From NCBI GenBank assembly GCA_031178025.1, contig JAPSJU010000030.1, positions 1 to 14,034 of the forward strand: a stretch of 14,034 nucleotides of DNA, in the 5' to 3' direction. This document shows, piece after piece, positions 1-7,197 of the stretch. The translations under genes and the position numbers were made by a program. Positions within the stretch are counted from its first letter, which is position 1, and every line of letters begins with the position of its first letter. The notes under the pieces were generated by a model. That model did not search any database. It saw only the letters and a list, made by a program, of their open reading frames with translations, and was not told the origin of the DNA. The stretch is from Agromyces sp. GTDB taxonomy: Bacteria; Actinomycetota; Actinomycetes; Actinomycetales; Microbacteriaceae.

Positions 1-1
1 A

Positions 2-127
2 TCCGAGGAGGCGCGCCTCGTCGAGTTCCGGGCGCTGGTCGCGGATGTCACCGGCGGCGCACCCGGCGTGCAGAGCGAGTGGCGCGCGACCCGCGACGTC
101 AGTCGCGAGCCGACGGACGGACGATGA
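2..127 (+). CDS. 3' end of an unrecognised protein-coding gene (5' truncated by window edge)
   Basis: An open frame enters from the left edge and stops at the TGA at 125-127, giving 41 visible residues that begin SEEARLVEFRALV and end EPTDGR. Almost every codon ends in G or C up to about position 110, which is the pattern of the real genes in this window, whereas the other two forward frames lack it. The residues are charged and soluble, with no membrane segment or motif that I can place in a family. The end overlaps the stop region of the convergent membrane-protein gene by about 29 bp. I do not recognise the product. The call rests on codon pattern alone. Confidence 0.5.
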   Translation, partial: SEEARLVEFRALVADVTGGAPGVQSEWRATRDVSREPTDGR

Positions 128-485
128 GTCCGATGAGCCAGTTGATCAGACCGAGCACGAGCGCGCCGAGCACGCCCCACCAGAATCCGTCGACGACGAG
201 GCCGAAGCCCATGAGGTCGCTGATCCATGCGACGAGCAGGAGCAGCAGTCCGTTGACGACGAAGGAGATGAGGCCGAGGGTGAGCACGTACAGCGGGAAG
301 GCGACGATGCGGATGAACGTGCCGACGACGGCGTTGACGATGCCGAAGATCGCCGCGAGCAGCAGGTAGGTGAGCACCGTCGCGAGGGTCGTCTCCTCGT
401 ACGGGACGACGTCGACTCCCCCGACGATGAGCGTGGTGAGCCAGAGGGCGAACGCCACGACGATGACCTTGACGATGAACCGCAT
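99..485 (-). CDS. Small four-helix membrane protein, phage holin family IV / YvlD-like
   Basis: The product is a 128-residue integral membrane protein with four hydrophobic segments at about residues 4-22, 34-55, 60-87 and 101-122. These are joined by short loops, and the C-terminal tail is RPSARD. Length and layout match the small 'mycobacterial 4 TMS phage holin superfamily IV' / YvlD proteins, which are common chromosomal genes in actinobacteria. The 'holin' name is by homology only: there is no endolysin or other phage gene nearby, so a host envelope role is more likely. I chose the ATG at 483-485 because the hydrophobic N-terminus (MRFIVKVIVV) starts there. A longer reading back to 719 would run through the divergent aminotransferase. 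Only 52 bp separate the two divergent starts, so their promoters must be close together or overlap. Confidence 0.85.
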   Translation of the reverse strand: MRFIVKVIVVAFALWLTTLIVGGVDVVPYEETTLATVLTYLLLAAIFGIVNAVVGTFIRIVAFPLYVLTLGLISFVVNGLLLLLVAWISDLMGFGLVVDGFWWGVLGALVLGLINWLIGLIVRPSARD

Positions 486-524
486 GAGCCCACTCTGGCA
501 GAACCGGCGGTACGAGCGAAGGGG

Positions 525-530
525 TACGGT
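525..530 (+). promoter_or_regulatory. -10 element of a probable leaderless promoter for hisC
   Basis: TACGGT fits the actinobacterial TANNNT -10 consensus and ends 7 nt before the GTG at 538. This spacing would place the transcription start on or next to the start codon. I see no convincing -35 at 16-18 bp, and only a weak purine stretch in front of the GTG. The promoter is inferred from position and sequence. Confidence 0.45.
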
Positions 531-537
531 GGAATCC

Positions 538-1626
538 GTGACCGCACCGGAGCCCACGGGGGCGAGCGTTCGCATCCGCCCCGAGATCGCCGCCCTCCCG
601 CCGTATCGACAGGGGCGTCCCGCGCCCGTCGACGGATACAAGCTGTCGAGCAACGAGAATCCCTTCCCGCCCCTGCCGGGCGTGGTCGAGGCGGTCTCCG
701 CGGCGGCGAACGAGATCAACCGCTACCCCGACGCGACGGCCCTCGTGCTCCGCGAACGCCTCGCCGAGCGCTTCGGCGTCACCGCCGACGAGGTGCTCGT
801 CGGTGCGGGGTCGGTCTCCCTGCTCGCCCAGTTCATCGCGGCGGCATCCGCACCGGGCGATGAGGTCGTGTACTCGTGGCGCTCGTTCGAGGCGTACCCG
901 GGGCTGGCCACCGTCGCCGGTGCGACGAGCGTGCGGGTGCCGAACCGCGCCGACCACGGCCACGACCTCGACGAGATGGTCGCCGCGATCACCGAGCGCA
1001 CCCGCGTGATGATCGTGTGCTCGCCCAACAACCCGACCGGCACGATCGTCACCGCCGCGGAGTTCGCCGGCTTCATGGCGCGCGTCCCCGCCGACGTCCT
1101 CGTGCTGCTCGACGAGGCGTACATCGAGTTCGTCCGCGATGCGGCATCCGTCGACGGTCGCACGCTCATCCGGCGACACCCGAACCTGGTGATCCTGCGC
1201 ACCTTCTCGAAGGCGTACGGACTGGCCGGACTCCGGGTCGGCTACGCGATCGGGCCGGTTCCCGTGCTCGACGCTGCGCGGGCGACCGCGATCCCGTTGA
1301 GCGTCACGGCCACCTCGACGGCCGCCGCGCTCGCGTCGCTCGAGGCCCACGCGGAGGCCGAGCTGCTCACGAGGGTCGACACGATCGCCCGTCGTCGGGA
1401 CGCGCTGCGTGACGCCCTCGTCGCGCAGGGGTGGCCGGTCCCCGAGGCGCAGGGCAACTTCGTCTGGCTGCCGACCGGGGAGCGCACCACGGCCGTCGCG
1501 GACCGGCTGTTCGACGCCGGACTCGTCGCGCGGGCCTTCCCGCCCGACGGGATCCGGATCTCGGTGGGCGAGGAGGAGTCGATGGGGATTCTCCTCAAGA
1601 TCCTCGCCGACCTTGTTCGAGGGTGA
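538..1626 (+). CDS. hisC: Histidinol-phosphate (or aromatic amino acid) aminotransferase
   Basis: This is a 362-residue PLP-dependent fold-type I aminotransferase, the usual length for HisC. Visible motifs are the N-terminal KLSSNENPFPP (35-45), the cofactor-binding SPNNPTG (162-168), DEAY (192-195) and the PLP-lysine motif TFSKAYGLAGLRVGY with Lys225. A carboxylate-binding arginine lies in the DGIRISVG segment near the C-terminus. HisC converts imidazole-acetol phosphate and glutamate to histidinol phosphate and 2-oxoglutarate in histidine synthesis. The same family includes aromatic (phenylalanine) aminotransferases, which cannot be separated from HisC by eye. No other his gene lies in the window, and the next genes handle 2-oxoacids, so an amino-acid transaminase role is a real alternative. 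The GTG at 538 is chosen because the HisC-like sequence begins just after it; frames open further upstream read through the divergent gene's promoter. The gap to the next gene is 37 bp. Confidence 0.88.
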   Translation: MTAPEPTGASVRIRPEIAALPPYRQGRPAPVDGYKLSSNENPFPPLPGVVEAVSAAANEINRYPDATALVLRERLAERFGVTADEVLVGAGSVSLLAQFIAAASAPGDEVVYSWRSFEAYPGLATVAGATSVRVPNRADHGHDLDEMVAAITERTRVMIVCSPNNPTGTIVTAAEFAGFMARVPADVLVLLDEAYIEFVRDAASVDGRTLIRRHPNLVILRTFSKAYGLAGLRVGYAIGPVPVLDAARATAIPLSVTATSTAAALASLEAHAEAELLTRVDTIARRRDALRDALVAQGWPVPEAQGNFVWLPTGERTTAVADRLFDAGLVARAFPPDGIRISVGEEESMGILLKILADLVRG

Positions 1627-1651
1627 CAAGTGAGGCGCCCTGCGCAGCGTG

Positions 1652-1657
1652 TAGCTT
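1652..1657 (+). promoter_or_regulatory. -10 element of a probable leaderless promoter for the dehydrogenase operon
   Basis: TAGCTT (TANNNT) lies 6 nt before the GTG start at 1664, within the 37-bp gap after hisC. There is no clear Shine-Dalgarno sequence before this GTG, which agrees with a leaderless message. No good -35 is visible. Read-through from hisC remains possible because no terminator-like hairpin is seen in the gap. Confidence 0.42.
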
Positions 1658-1663
1658 GGAACG

Positions 1664-2797
1664 GTGGCAGCCCGAACGAGAGACTTCACCGCGCCGACGG
1701 TCCAGCTCCTCACGCCATCCGGTGAGCTGCGACCGACCCCTGAGGCCGAGGCCTACCTTCCCCTCGTCGAGGCACTGCCCGACGAGATGCTCGAGCAGTT
1801 CTACCGCGATATGGCGATCTCGCGACGCATCGACATCGCCGGCGCCAACCTGCAACGCCAGGGCCAGCTCGCGCTGTGGGTGCCGAGTCACGGACAAGAG
1901 GCCGCACAGGTCGGATCCGCGCATGCGGCCCGCCCGCAGGACCACATCTTCCCGTCCTATCGCGAGCACATCGTCGGGATGATCCGCGGGCTCGACCCCG
2001 TGAACATCCTCTCCCTCCTCCGCGGCGCCACGCTCGGCGGCTGGGACCCTGCCGAGAACGGCAACTTCCACCTCTACACGCTCGTCCTCGCGTCGCAGAC
2101 GCTGCACGCGACGGGCTATGCGATGGGCGTGCAGTTCGACGGGCGCGTCGGCACCGGCGACCCCGAGTCCGACACGGCCGTCCTCGTCTACTACGGTGAC
2201 GGCTCGACGTCGCAGGGCGACGCGAGCGAGGCGCTCGTCTTCGCCTCGAGCTACCAGTCGCCGCAGGTCTTCTTCATCCAGAACAACCACTGGGCGATCT
2301 CGGTGCCCGTCTCGCGCCAGTCACGCAGCCCGCTCTCCCTCCGAGCGGGCGGTTTCGGCATGCCCGGGGTGCGCATCGACGGCAACGACGTGCTCGTGAG
2401 CTACGCGGTGACGCGGCAGTCGCTCGAGGAGGCGCGCGCGGGCGAGGGCCCGAGCCTCATCGAAGCGCTCACCTACCGCATGGGTGCCCACACCACTGCC
2501 GACGACCCCACGAAGTACCGCACCGATGCCGAAGTGGCCTACTGGGCGGAGCGCGACCCGATCACGCGGTACCGCGCGTGGCTCGAGAGCCGCGGTGCAT
2601 CCGCCGCCTTCTTCGACGAGGTCGACGCGCACGCGGCGGACGTGGCGGCCGACCTCCGCCGCCGCGCGCTCGGACTGACGGCGCCGACGCGCGAGAAGAT
2701 CTTCGCGCACGTCTACACCGAGCCCCATCCGCTCATGGCAGAGCAGTCGGCCTGGCTCGACGCGTACGAATCCGGTTTCGAGGGAGGCGCGGCATGA
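1664..2797 (+). CDS. bkdA (pdhA): 2-oxoacid dehydrogenase E1 component, alpha subunit (branched-chain / pyruvate type)
   Basis: This 377-residue protein is the alpha half of a heterotetrameric, thiamine-diphosphate-dependent E1, which decarboxylates a 2-oxoacid and passes the acyl group to the lipoyl arm of E2. The ThDP/Mg motif runs from YYGDGSTSQGD (GDG at 178-180) to IQNN (207-208). The loop YRMGAHTTADDPTKYR (271-286) is the family's phosphorylation-loop equivalent, and the substrate-side SYREH segment is at about 98-102. Many high-GC actinobacteria use the homodimeric AceE for pyruvate, and the experimentally defined BkdABC of Mycobacterium tuberculosis was first named PdhABC. A branched-chain substrate is therefore my favoured reading, though automated annotation would probably say pyruvate. 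The start is a GTG without a clear ribosome-binding site. The stop codon overlaps the next start as ATGA (2794-2797), indicating translational coupling of the two subunits. Confidence 0.9.
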   Translation: MAARTRDFTAPTVQLLTPSGELRPTPEAEAYLPLVEALPDEMLEQFYRDMAISRRIDIAGANLQRQGQLALWVPSHGQEAAQVGSAHAARPQDHIFPSYREHIVGMIRGLDPVNILSLLRGATLGGWDPAENGNFHLYTLVLASQTLHATGYAMGVQFDGRVGTGDPESDTAVLVYYGDGSTSQGDASEALVFASSYQSPQVFFIQNNHWAISVPVSRQSRSPLSLRAGGFGMPGVRIDGNDVLVSYAVTRQSLEEARAGEGPSLIEALTYRMGAHTTADDPTKYRTDAEVAYWAERDPITRYRAWLESRGASAAFFDEVDAHAADVAADLRRRALGLTAPTREKIFAHVYTEPHPLMAEQSAWLDAYESGFEGGAA

Positions 2798-3909
2798 GCG
2801 CACGAACCGAGGAGGAGCAGCGCGTGACGGATGCCGCGAGCGACAGCGCGCCGATCGAGGACACGTCGGCCGCGCCGGCGGTCGAGGCCGCCGCGCCCGC
2901 CCAGGAACTCCCCGCCGAGTCCGGCATGCGCGGCGTGCACACGCTCTCGATGGCGAAGGCGATCACGGCCGGCCTCCGCGAGGCGATGCGCGCCGACGAG
3001 AAGGTGCTGCTGATGGGCGAGGACATCGGTCCGCTCGGGGGCGTCTTCCGCGTCACCGAGGGCCTGCAGGACGAGTTCGGCGATCAGCGGGTGCTCGACA
3101 CCCCACTGGCGGAGTCGGGCATCGTGGGTACGGCGATCGGCCTCGCCATGCGCGGGTACCGGCCGGTGGTCGAGATCCAGTTCGACGGATTCATCTTCCC
3201 GGCGTTCGATCAGATCACCACGCAGCTCGCCCGGCAGACGGTGCGCCACGACGGCACCGTCTCCATGCCCGTCGTCATCAGGGTGCCCTACGGCGGCCAC
3301 ATCGGATCGATCGAGCATCACCAGGAGAGCCCCGAGGCGTACTTCGCGCACACGCCCGGGCTTCGCGTGGTGAGCCCGTCGAGCCCGCACGACGCGTATT
3401 GGATGATCCAGGAGGCGATCGCCTCGAACGACCCGGTGCTGTTCTTCGAGCCGAAGAGCCGCTACTGGCCGAAGGGCACGGTCGACCAGGACCACTCCGG
3501 GATGCCGCTGCACGCGAGCCGCGTCATCCGCACCGGAACGGACGTCACCGTCGTCGGCCACGGAGCGATGGTGTCGACGCTGCTGCAGGCCGCCGACATC
3601 GCGGCGGGCGAGGGCACGAGCCTCGAGGTCGTCGACCTCCGCTCGCTCTCCCCCATCGACTACGGTCCGCTGCTCGACTCCGTGCAGCGCACCGGGCGGC
3701 TCGTCGTCGCCCAGGAGGCCTACGGATTCGTGAGCATCGGGTCGGAGATCGCGGCGACGGTCGCGGAGCGCGCGTTCTACTCGCTCGAAGCGCCCGTACT
3801 GCGGGTCTCGAGCTTCGACACCCCGTTCCCGCCCGCCGCCCTCGAGACGGAGTACCTGCCGAGCCCGGATCGCGTGCTCGAGGCCGTCGACCGGGCCATG
3901 GCGTACTGA
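2794..3909 (+). CDS. bkdB (pdhB): 2-oxoacid dehydrogenase E1 component, beta subunit
   Basis: A 371-residue E1 beta subunit that pairs with the preceding alpha subunit to form the decarboxylase. The family core starts at about residue 48 (HTLSMAKAI). GEDIG is at 75-79, the ThDP-contacting LAESGIVGTAIGLA at 105-118 carries the conserved Glu107, and the IEHHQESPEAYF active-site region is at 173-184. The C-terminal transketolase half contains VVAQEAYGFVSIGSEIAA. The ATG at 2794 overlaps the alpha-subunit stop and has GGGAGG seven bases upstream. An in-frame GTG at 2824 also has a strong GGAGGAG site (about 2811-2817), so a shorter start is possible. Residues 1 to about 45 form an Ala/Pro/Glu-rich extension that usual E1 beta subunits (about 325-340 residues) lack. 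A gap of 59 bp follows before the E2 gene. Confidence 0.9.
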   Translation: MSARTEEEQRVTDAASDSAPIEDTSAAPAVEAAAPAQELPAESGMRGVHTLSMAKAITAGLREAMRADEKVLLMGEDIGPLGGVFRVTEGLQDEFGDQRVLDTPLAESGIVGTAIGLAMRGYRPVVEIQFDGFIFPAFDQITTQLARQTVRHDGTVSMPVVIRVPYGGHIGSIEHHQESPEAYFAHTPGLRVVSPSSPHDAYWMIQEAIASNDPVLFFEPKSRYWPKGTVDQDHSGMPLHASRVIRTGTDVTVVGHGAMVSTLLQAADIAAGEGTSLEVVDLRSLSPIDYGPLLDSVQRTGRLVVAQEAYGFVSIGSEIAATVAERAFYSLEAPVLRVSSFDTPFPPAALETEYLPSPDRVLEAVDRAMAY

Positions 3910-3968
3910 CGACGCCGGGCGCACTGGCATGACGACACCGGCATAGATCGACTGCGAGGCTGATGAGC

Positions 3969-5408
3969 ATGAGCGAGATCCGATTCCCTCTCCCCGACGT
4001 CGGCGAAGGCCTGACCGAGGCGGAGATCGTGCAGTGGCGCGTCTCCCCCGGCGACCGCCTCGAGCTCGACCAGGTGTTCGTCGAGATCGAGACGGCGAAG
4101 TCCCTCGTCGAGTTGCCGAGCGCGTTCGAGGGCGTCGTCGCCGAGCTGCTCGTCGATGAGGGCGCGACCGTCGACGTCGGCACGCCGATCCTCGTCATCC
4201 GCACGAACGCACCCGGCGCGGAGGCCGCGGCGCCGGCTCCCGCCGACGCGCCCACGGCCGCACCCGCCGTGCCGGGAGCGGGCTCGCTCACGATGCCGGC
4301 GGCTGCCGCCTCGCCCGCCGGTCCGGCCGCGACCGCCGCCACGCATGCGCCCGCCGCCTCGGACGGCGGCGGCGCCGTGCTCGTCGGGCACGGCTCGAGC
4401 GGTCCGGTCGCCACCCGACGGAAGCGCCACCCGTCCCCCGGCGGCGCACACGAGCACCTCGCCGCCCCCTCGGCTCCGGCGCCCGCCTCATCGCGCGGGC
4501 CGGCGCCTTCGGCCACCCGCCCGGCGGCGACCATCGTCGAGCGCCGGGTCCCGGTGATCGCGAAGCCGCCGATCCGCAAGCTCGCGAAGGACCTCGGTGT
4601 CGACCTCTCGCGGGTCGCTCCCACGGGTCCGATCGGCGATGTCACCCGCGACGACGTCATCCGCGAAGCGAGCCAGGTGAGCGTCTTCCGCAACATCGAG
4701 ACGCCCGAGTGGCCGGCGGGACGCGAGGAGCGCATCCCCGTGAAGGGCGTGCGCAAGGCCATCGCCAACGCGATGGTGCAGAGCGCATACTCCGCGCCGC
4801 ATGTGAGCGTCTTCGTCGACGTGGACGCGACCCGCACGATGGAGTACGTGAAGCGGCTGAAGGCGTCGACCGACTACGCGGGCGTGAAGGTCTCGCCCCT
4901 GCTCGTCATGGCGAAGGCGATGATCTGGGCGGTCCGGCGCAATCCCACGGTGAACGCGCAGTGGACCGACGAGGAGATCATCGTCAAGCACTACGTGAAC
5001 CTCGGCGTTGCGGCGGCGACCCCCCGCGGGCTCATCGTGCCGAACGTGAAGGACGCGCAGTCGATGTCGATGGTCGAGCTCGCCACGGCGCTCGAGCAAC
5101 TGACGCTGACGGCACGCGAAGGCAAGACGCAGCCGGCCGAGATGCAGGGCGGCACCATCACGATCACCAATATCGGCGTCTTCGGGATGGACACCGGCAC
5201 GCCGATCCTGAACCCCGGCGAGGTCGCGATCGTGGCGCTCGGCACGATCAAGCAGAAGCCGTGGGTCGTCGACGGCGAGGTGCGGCCGCGCTTCGTCACG
5301 ACGATCGGGGCCTCGTTCGATCACCGCGTGGTCGACGGCGATGTCGCCTCGCGATTCCTGGCGGATGTCGCATCGGTCATCGAGGAGCCGGCGCTCCTCC
5401 TCGAGTGA
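3969..5408 (+). CDS. bkdC (pdhC): Dihydrolipoamide acyltransferase (E2) of the 2-oxoacid dehydrogenase complex
   Basis: A 479-residue E2 core subunit that transfers the acyl group from lipoate to CoA. From the N-terminus there is one lipoyl domain (about 1-78) with the lipoylated lysine in IETAKSLVE at residue 44. A long Ala/Pro-rich swinging linker (about 80-193) follows, then a peripheral subunit-binding domain (about 198-233, IAKPPIRKLAKDLGVD). The catalytic chloramphenicol-acetyltransferase-like domain ends with DHRVVDG, whose His452 and Asp456 form the catalytic HxxxDG. ETAKS instead of ETDK is typical of actinobacterial branched-chain E2 proteins, as far as I recall. I prefer the ATG at 3969 because GAGG at 3956-3959 is 9 nt away. 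The ATG at 3963 is only 3 nt from it and would add Met-Ser. No E3 dehydrogenase gene follows, so the complex must share an E3 encoded elsewhere. Confidence 0.92.
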   Translation: MSEIRFPLPDVGEGLTEAEIVQWRVSPGDRLELDQVFVEIETAKSLVELPSAFEGVVAELLVDEGATVDVGTPILVIRTNAPGAEAAAPAPADAPTAAPAVPGAGSLTMPAAAASPAGPAATAATHAPAASDGGGAVLVGHGSSGPVATRRKRHPSPGGAHEHLAAPSAPAPASSRGPAPSATRPAATIVERRVPVIAKPPIRKLAKDLGVDLSRVAPTGPIGDVTRDDVIREASQVSVFRNIETPEWPAGREERIPVKGVRKAIANAMVQSAYSAPHVSVFVDVDATRTMEYVKRLKASTDYAGVKVSPLLVMAKAMIWAVRRNPTVNAQWTDEEIIVKHYVNLGVAAATPRGLIVPNVKDAQSMSMVELATALEQLTLTAREGKTQPAEMQGGTITITNIGVFGMDTGTPILNPGEVAIVALGTIKQKPWVVDGEVRPRFVTTIGASFDHRVVDGDVASRFLADVASVIEEPALLLE

Positions 5409-5422
5409 CGCGACCCGAGCAA

Positions 5423-5441
5423 GGCGGCGCATCGCACCGCC
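5423..5441. terminator. Weak hairpin between convergent E2 and acetyltransferase genes
   Basis: The 63-bp gap between the two convergent stops holds GGCGG (5423-5427) and its complement CCGCC (5437-5441) around a 9-nt loop. There is no T-run on either side. It may help end both transcripts but is not a classical intrinsic terminator. Confidence 0.2.
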
Positions 5442-5471
5442 GGGCGAGCGGGCGCCGGCCGCGACGACGGG

Positions 5472-5966
5472 TCAGAGCCGGATCTCGTAGATGACCGTGT
5501 CGTCGATGCGCGCCGACTCGATGAGCCCTGCCCGCTCGAGCGCACGGCGGGCGGGCAGGTTGGCGATCTCCGACTCGGCGCGCGCGATGGTCGCGCCGGC
5601 CGAACGCGCGAGTTCCAGCGTCTCGAGCACGGTGTGCACGGCGAGCCCTCGTCCGCGGACGGCGGGGACGAGCCCGAACGCGAACTCGATGACCCCGTCG
5701 GCGGTCGGCGGACCGAACAGGTTGACGCCCCCGATCGTCGCACCGTCGTCGGCGCGCCGCACGAGGTAGGGACCGAACGGCGCCGGGTCACCGATCTCGC
5801 GCGCTGCCCGCACGTACTCCGTGAGCAGCTCGGGCTCGTCGGTGAAGGCGTAGCCGCCCTCCCACCCCTCGTGCGGGTCGACCGCTCCGGAGAGCACGCG
5901 CTCGGCATCGCCGACGGTGAACGGGTGCAGCGTGATGGGGGCCGTCGTCGTATCCACGTGCCTCAT
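5472..5966 (-). CDS. GNAT-family N-acetyltransferase
   Basis: A 164-residue single-domain protein of the GCN5-related N-acetyltransferase superfamily, RimJ/RimL-like in outline. It opens with a substrate-side strand (ITLHPFTVGDAERV). A central beta strand, VIEFAFGLVPAVRGRGLA, leads into the acetyl-CoA pyrophosphate loop RGRGLA (104-109), followed by the helix AVHTVLETLELA. The final NLPARRALERAGL segment is the usual motif B (N..A....E..GF/L). The substrate cannot be told from sequence. I chose the ATG at 5964-5966. A second in-frame ATG at 5985-5987 would add seven residues, but neither has a strong ribosome-binding site. The gene is convergent with the dehydrogenase operon and divergent from the zinc operon, with 141 bp to the znuA start. 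Confidence 0.83.
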   Translation of the reverse strand: MRHVDTTTAPITLHPFTVGDAERVLSGAVDPHEGWEGGYAFTDEPELLTEYVRAAREIGDPAPFGPYLVRRADDGATIGGVNLFGPPTADGVIEFAFGLVPAVRGRGLAVHTVLETLELARSAGATIARAESEIANLPARRALERAGLIESARIDDTVIYEIRL

Positions 5967-6071
5967 GGTCCCACGAAGGTGCGACATGGGCCATTCGTGT
6001 CCACAGGATGACGGGGAATGTCAGCCGGCACGATCGGCGTTGCACTCGCTGCCGGGCATGAGGAGCTGGTT

Positions 6072-6101
6072 TTGACAATCATTATCAATAACGAGTATCG
6101 T
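6072..6101 (+). promoter_or_regulatory. Promoter of the zinc-uptake operon (leaderless)
   Basis: TTGACA at 6072-6077 is a perfect -35. TATCGT at 6096-6101 is a good -10 with an 18-bp spacer. The znuA ATG starts 6 nt after the -10, so transcription should begin at or beside the start codon. No Shine-Dalgarno sequence precedes the ATG, which supports a leaderless mRNA. Confidence 0.72.
6073..6087. promoter_or_regulatory. Zur/Fur-type operator overlapping the znuA -35
   Basis: TGACAATCATTATCA is a 7-1-7 inverted repeat with six of seven arm positions paired. It contains AATCATTATC, which equals one half of the classical Fur-box consensus. It covers the -35 and the start of the spacer, an ideal place for repression. 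Because the operon encodes zinc uptake and ends with a Fur-family gene, Zur is the likely binder and zinc the likely corepressor. This AT-rich patch stands out in GC-rich DNA. Confidence 0.7.
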
Positions 6102-6107
6102 CGTCAC

Positions 6108-7193
6108 ATGATCTCCCGAGTCACGTCCGCGTCCCGCCGCGCCCGTACCGCCTCCACCACGAGCGCCGTGGTGGTGGCCGGCGTGCTCGTGCTGGCATCG
6201 TGCGCGAGCCCCGCGGCATCCGACAGCGGATCCGGCGGGCCCCGCATCGTCGCCACGACCACGCAGGTCGGGGACTTCACCCGGGAGCTCATGGGCGACG
6301 ATGCCGACGTCACCCAGCTGCTGACGCCCTCGCAGAGCGCGCACGGCTTCGATCCGTCCGCCGCGCAGCTCATGGCCCTCGGCGAGGCCGACGCACTCGT
6401 CGTGAACGGTGCCGGGCTCGAGTCCTGGCTCGACGACGCGGTGAGCTCCTCGGGCTTCGACGGCGTGCTCATCGACGCGAGCACCGGCATCGAGCTGTTC
6501 GGCACCGACGAGCACGACGAGCACGACGAGCATGACGCCGACGCGCATGATGACGAAGCCGCCGCCGCCGAGACCGAGGACTCGCACGACGAGCACGCCG
6601 ACGAGCACGAGCACGGCGCCGGCAACCCGCACATCTGGACCGATCCCGAACTCGCCGAGCAGATGGTCGAGAACATCGCTCGCGGCCTCGCCGAGGTGCC
6701 CGGCATCGACACGGCGGCGCTCGAGTCGAACGAGGAGGCCTACCTCGCGGAGCTCGACGCGCTCGATTCCTGGATCGAGCAGAACGTCTCGACCGTCCCG
6801 GTCGAACAGCGCCTGCTCGTGACGAACCACGACGCCTTCACGTACTTCGTCGACGCGTACGACATCACCTTCGTCGGCAGCGTCATCCCGAGCTTCGACG
6901 ACAACGCCGAGCCGAGCGCCGCCGAGATCGACGAACTCGTCGCGAAGATCCGCGCCACCGGCGTCCGGGCGGTCTTCTCGGAAGCCTCCATCTCTCCCGA
7001 CGCGGCCGAGACGATCGCGCGCGAAGCCGAGGTGACGGTGTACTCAGGGGACGACGCGCTCTACGGTGATGCACTCGGCACATCGGGGTCGGACGGCGAG
7101 ACCTACCTGGGCAGCCAGATCCACAACGCGCGGCTCATCCTCGAGTCCTGGGGCGTCGAGCCTTCCGCGCTCCCCGAGGTGCTGCAAGGATGA
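6108..7193 (+). CDS. znuA: Zinc ABC transporter substrate-binding lipoprotein
   Basis: A 361-residue cluster A-I (TroA/ZnuA family) binding lipoprotein that captures zinc outside the membrane and hands it to the permease. The signal peptide ends at the lipobox LASC with Cys32. Predicted metal ligands are His79 (SQSAHGFDPS), His175 (GNPHIWTDP), His241 (VTNHDAFTYF) and probably Asp321 (GDALG). Between strands lies an acidic, histidine-rich loop (about 134-169, repeated DEHDEH units), a hallmark of zinc-specific rather than manganese-specific members. The ATG at 6108 is chosen because the twin-arginine-free signal sequence begins there and a promoter sits exactly 6 nt upstream. An in-frame ATG at 6018 would place the operator and promoter inside the gene. 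A gap of 4 nt follows before znuC. Confidence 0.93.
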   Translation: MISRVTSASRRARTASTTSAVVVAGVLVLASCASPAASDSGSGGPRIVATTTQVGDFTRELMGDDADVTQLLTPSQSAHGFDPSAAQLMALGEADALVVNGAGLESWLDDAVSSSGFDGVLIDASTGIELFGTDEHDEHDEHDADAHDDEAAAAETEDSHDEHADEHEHGAGNPHIWTDPELAEQMVENIARGLAEVPGIDTAALESNEEAYLAELDALDSWIEQNVSTVPVEQRLLVTNHDAFTYFVDAYDITFVGSVIPSFDDNAEPSAAEIDELVAKIRATGVRAVFSEASISPDAAETIAREAEVTVYSGDDALYGDALGTSGSDGETYLGSQIHNARLILESWGVEPSALPEVLQG

Positions 7194-7197
7194 CGGG

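Noticed and set aside
99..485. Prophage remnant suggested by the 'holin' family name
   Set aside because: No endolysin, integrase, structural gene or att-like repeat is nearby, and the family is widespread as an ordinary chromosomal gene.
45..863. Forward open frame of 272 codons spanning the holin-like gene and the start of hisC
   Set aside because: It reads antisense to the membrane protein, then out of frame through hisC. The translation is repetitive Asp/Glu/Arg sequence.
2713..3930. Minus-strand open frame opposite E1 beta
   Set aside because: Shadow of a strongly supported gene, with His/Arg/Asp-rich low-complexity translation and no motif.
6018..6107. Upstream in-frame extension of znuA
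   Set aside because: It would translate across the -35, the operator and the -10. The signal peptide begins at the ATG at 6108.
6481..6615. Repeated GACGAGCAC units as a DNA repeat array
   Set aside because: The repetition is explained by the His/Asp/Glu-rich metal loop of ZnuA, and the units stay in frame with variable codons.
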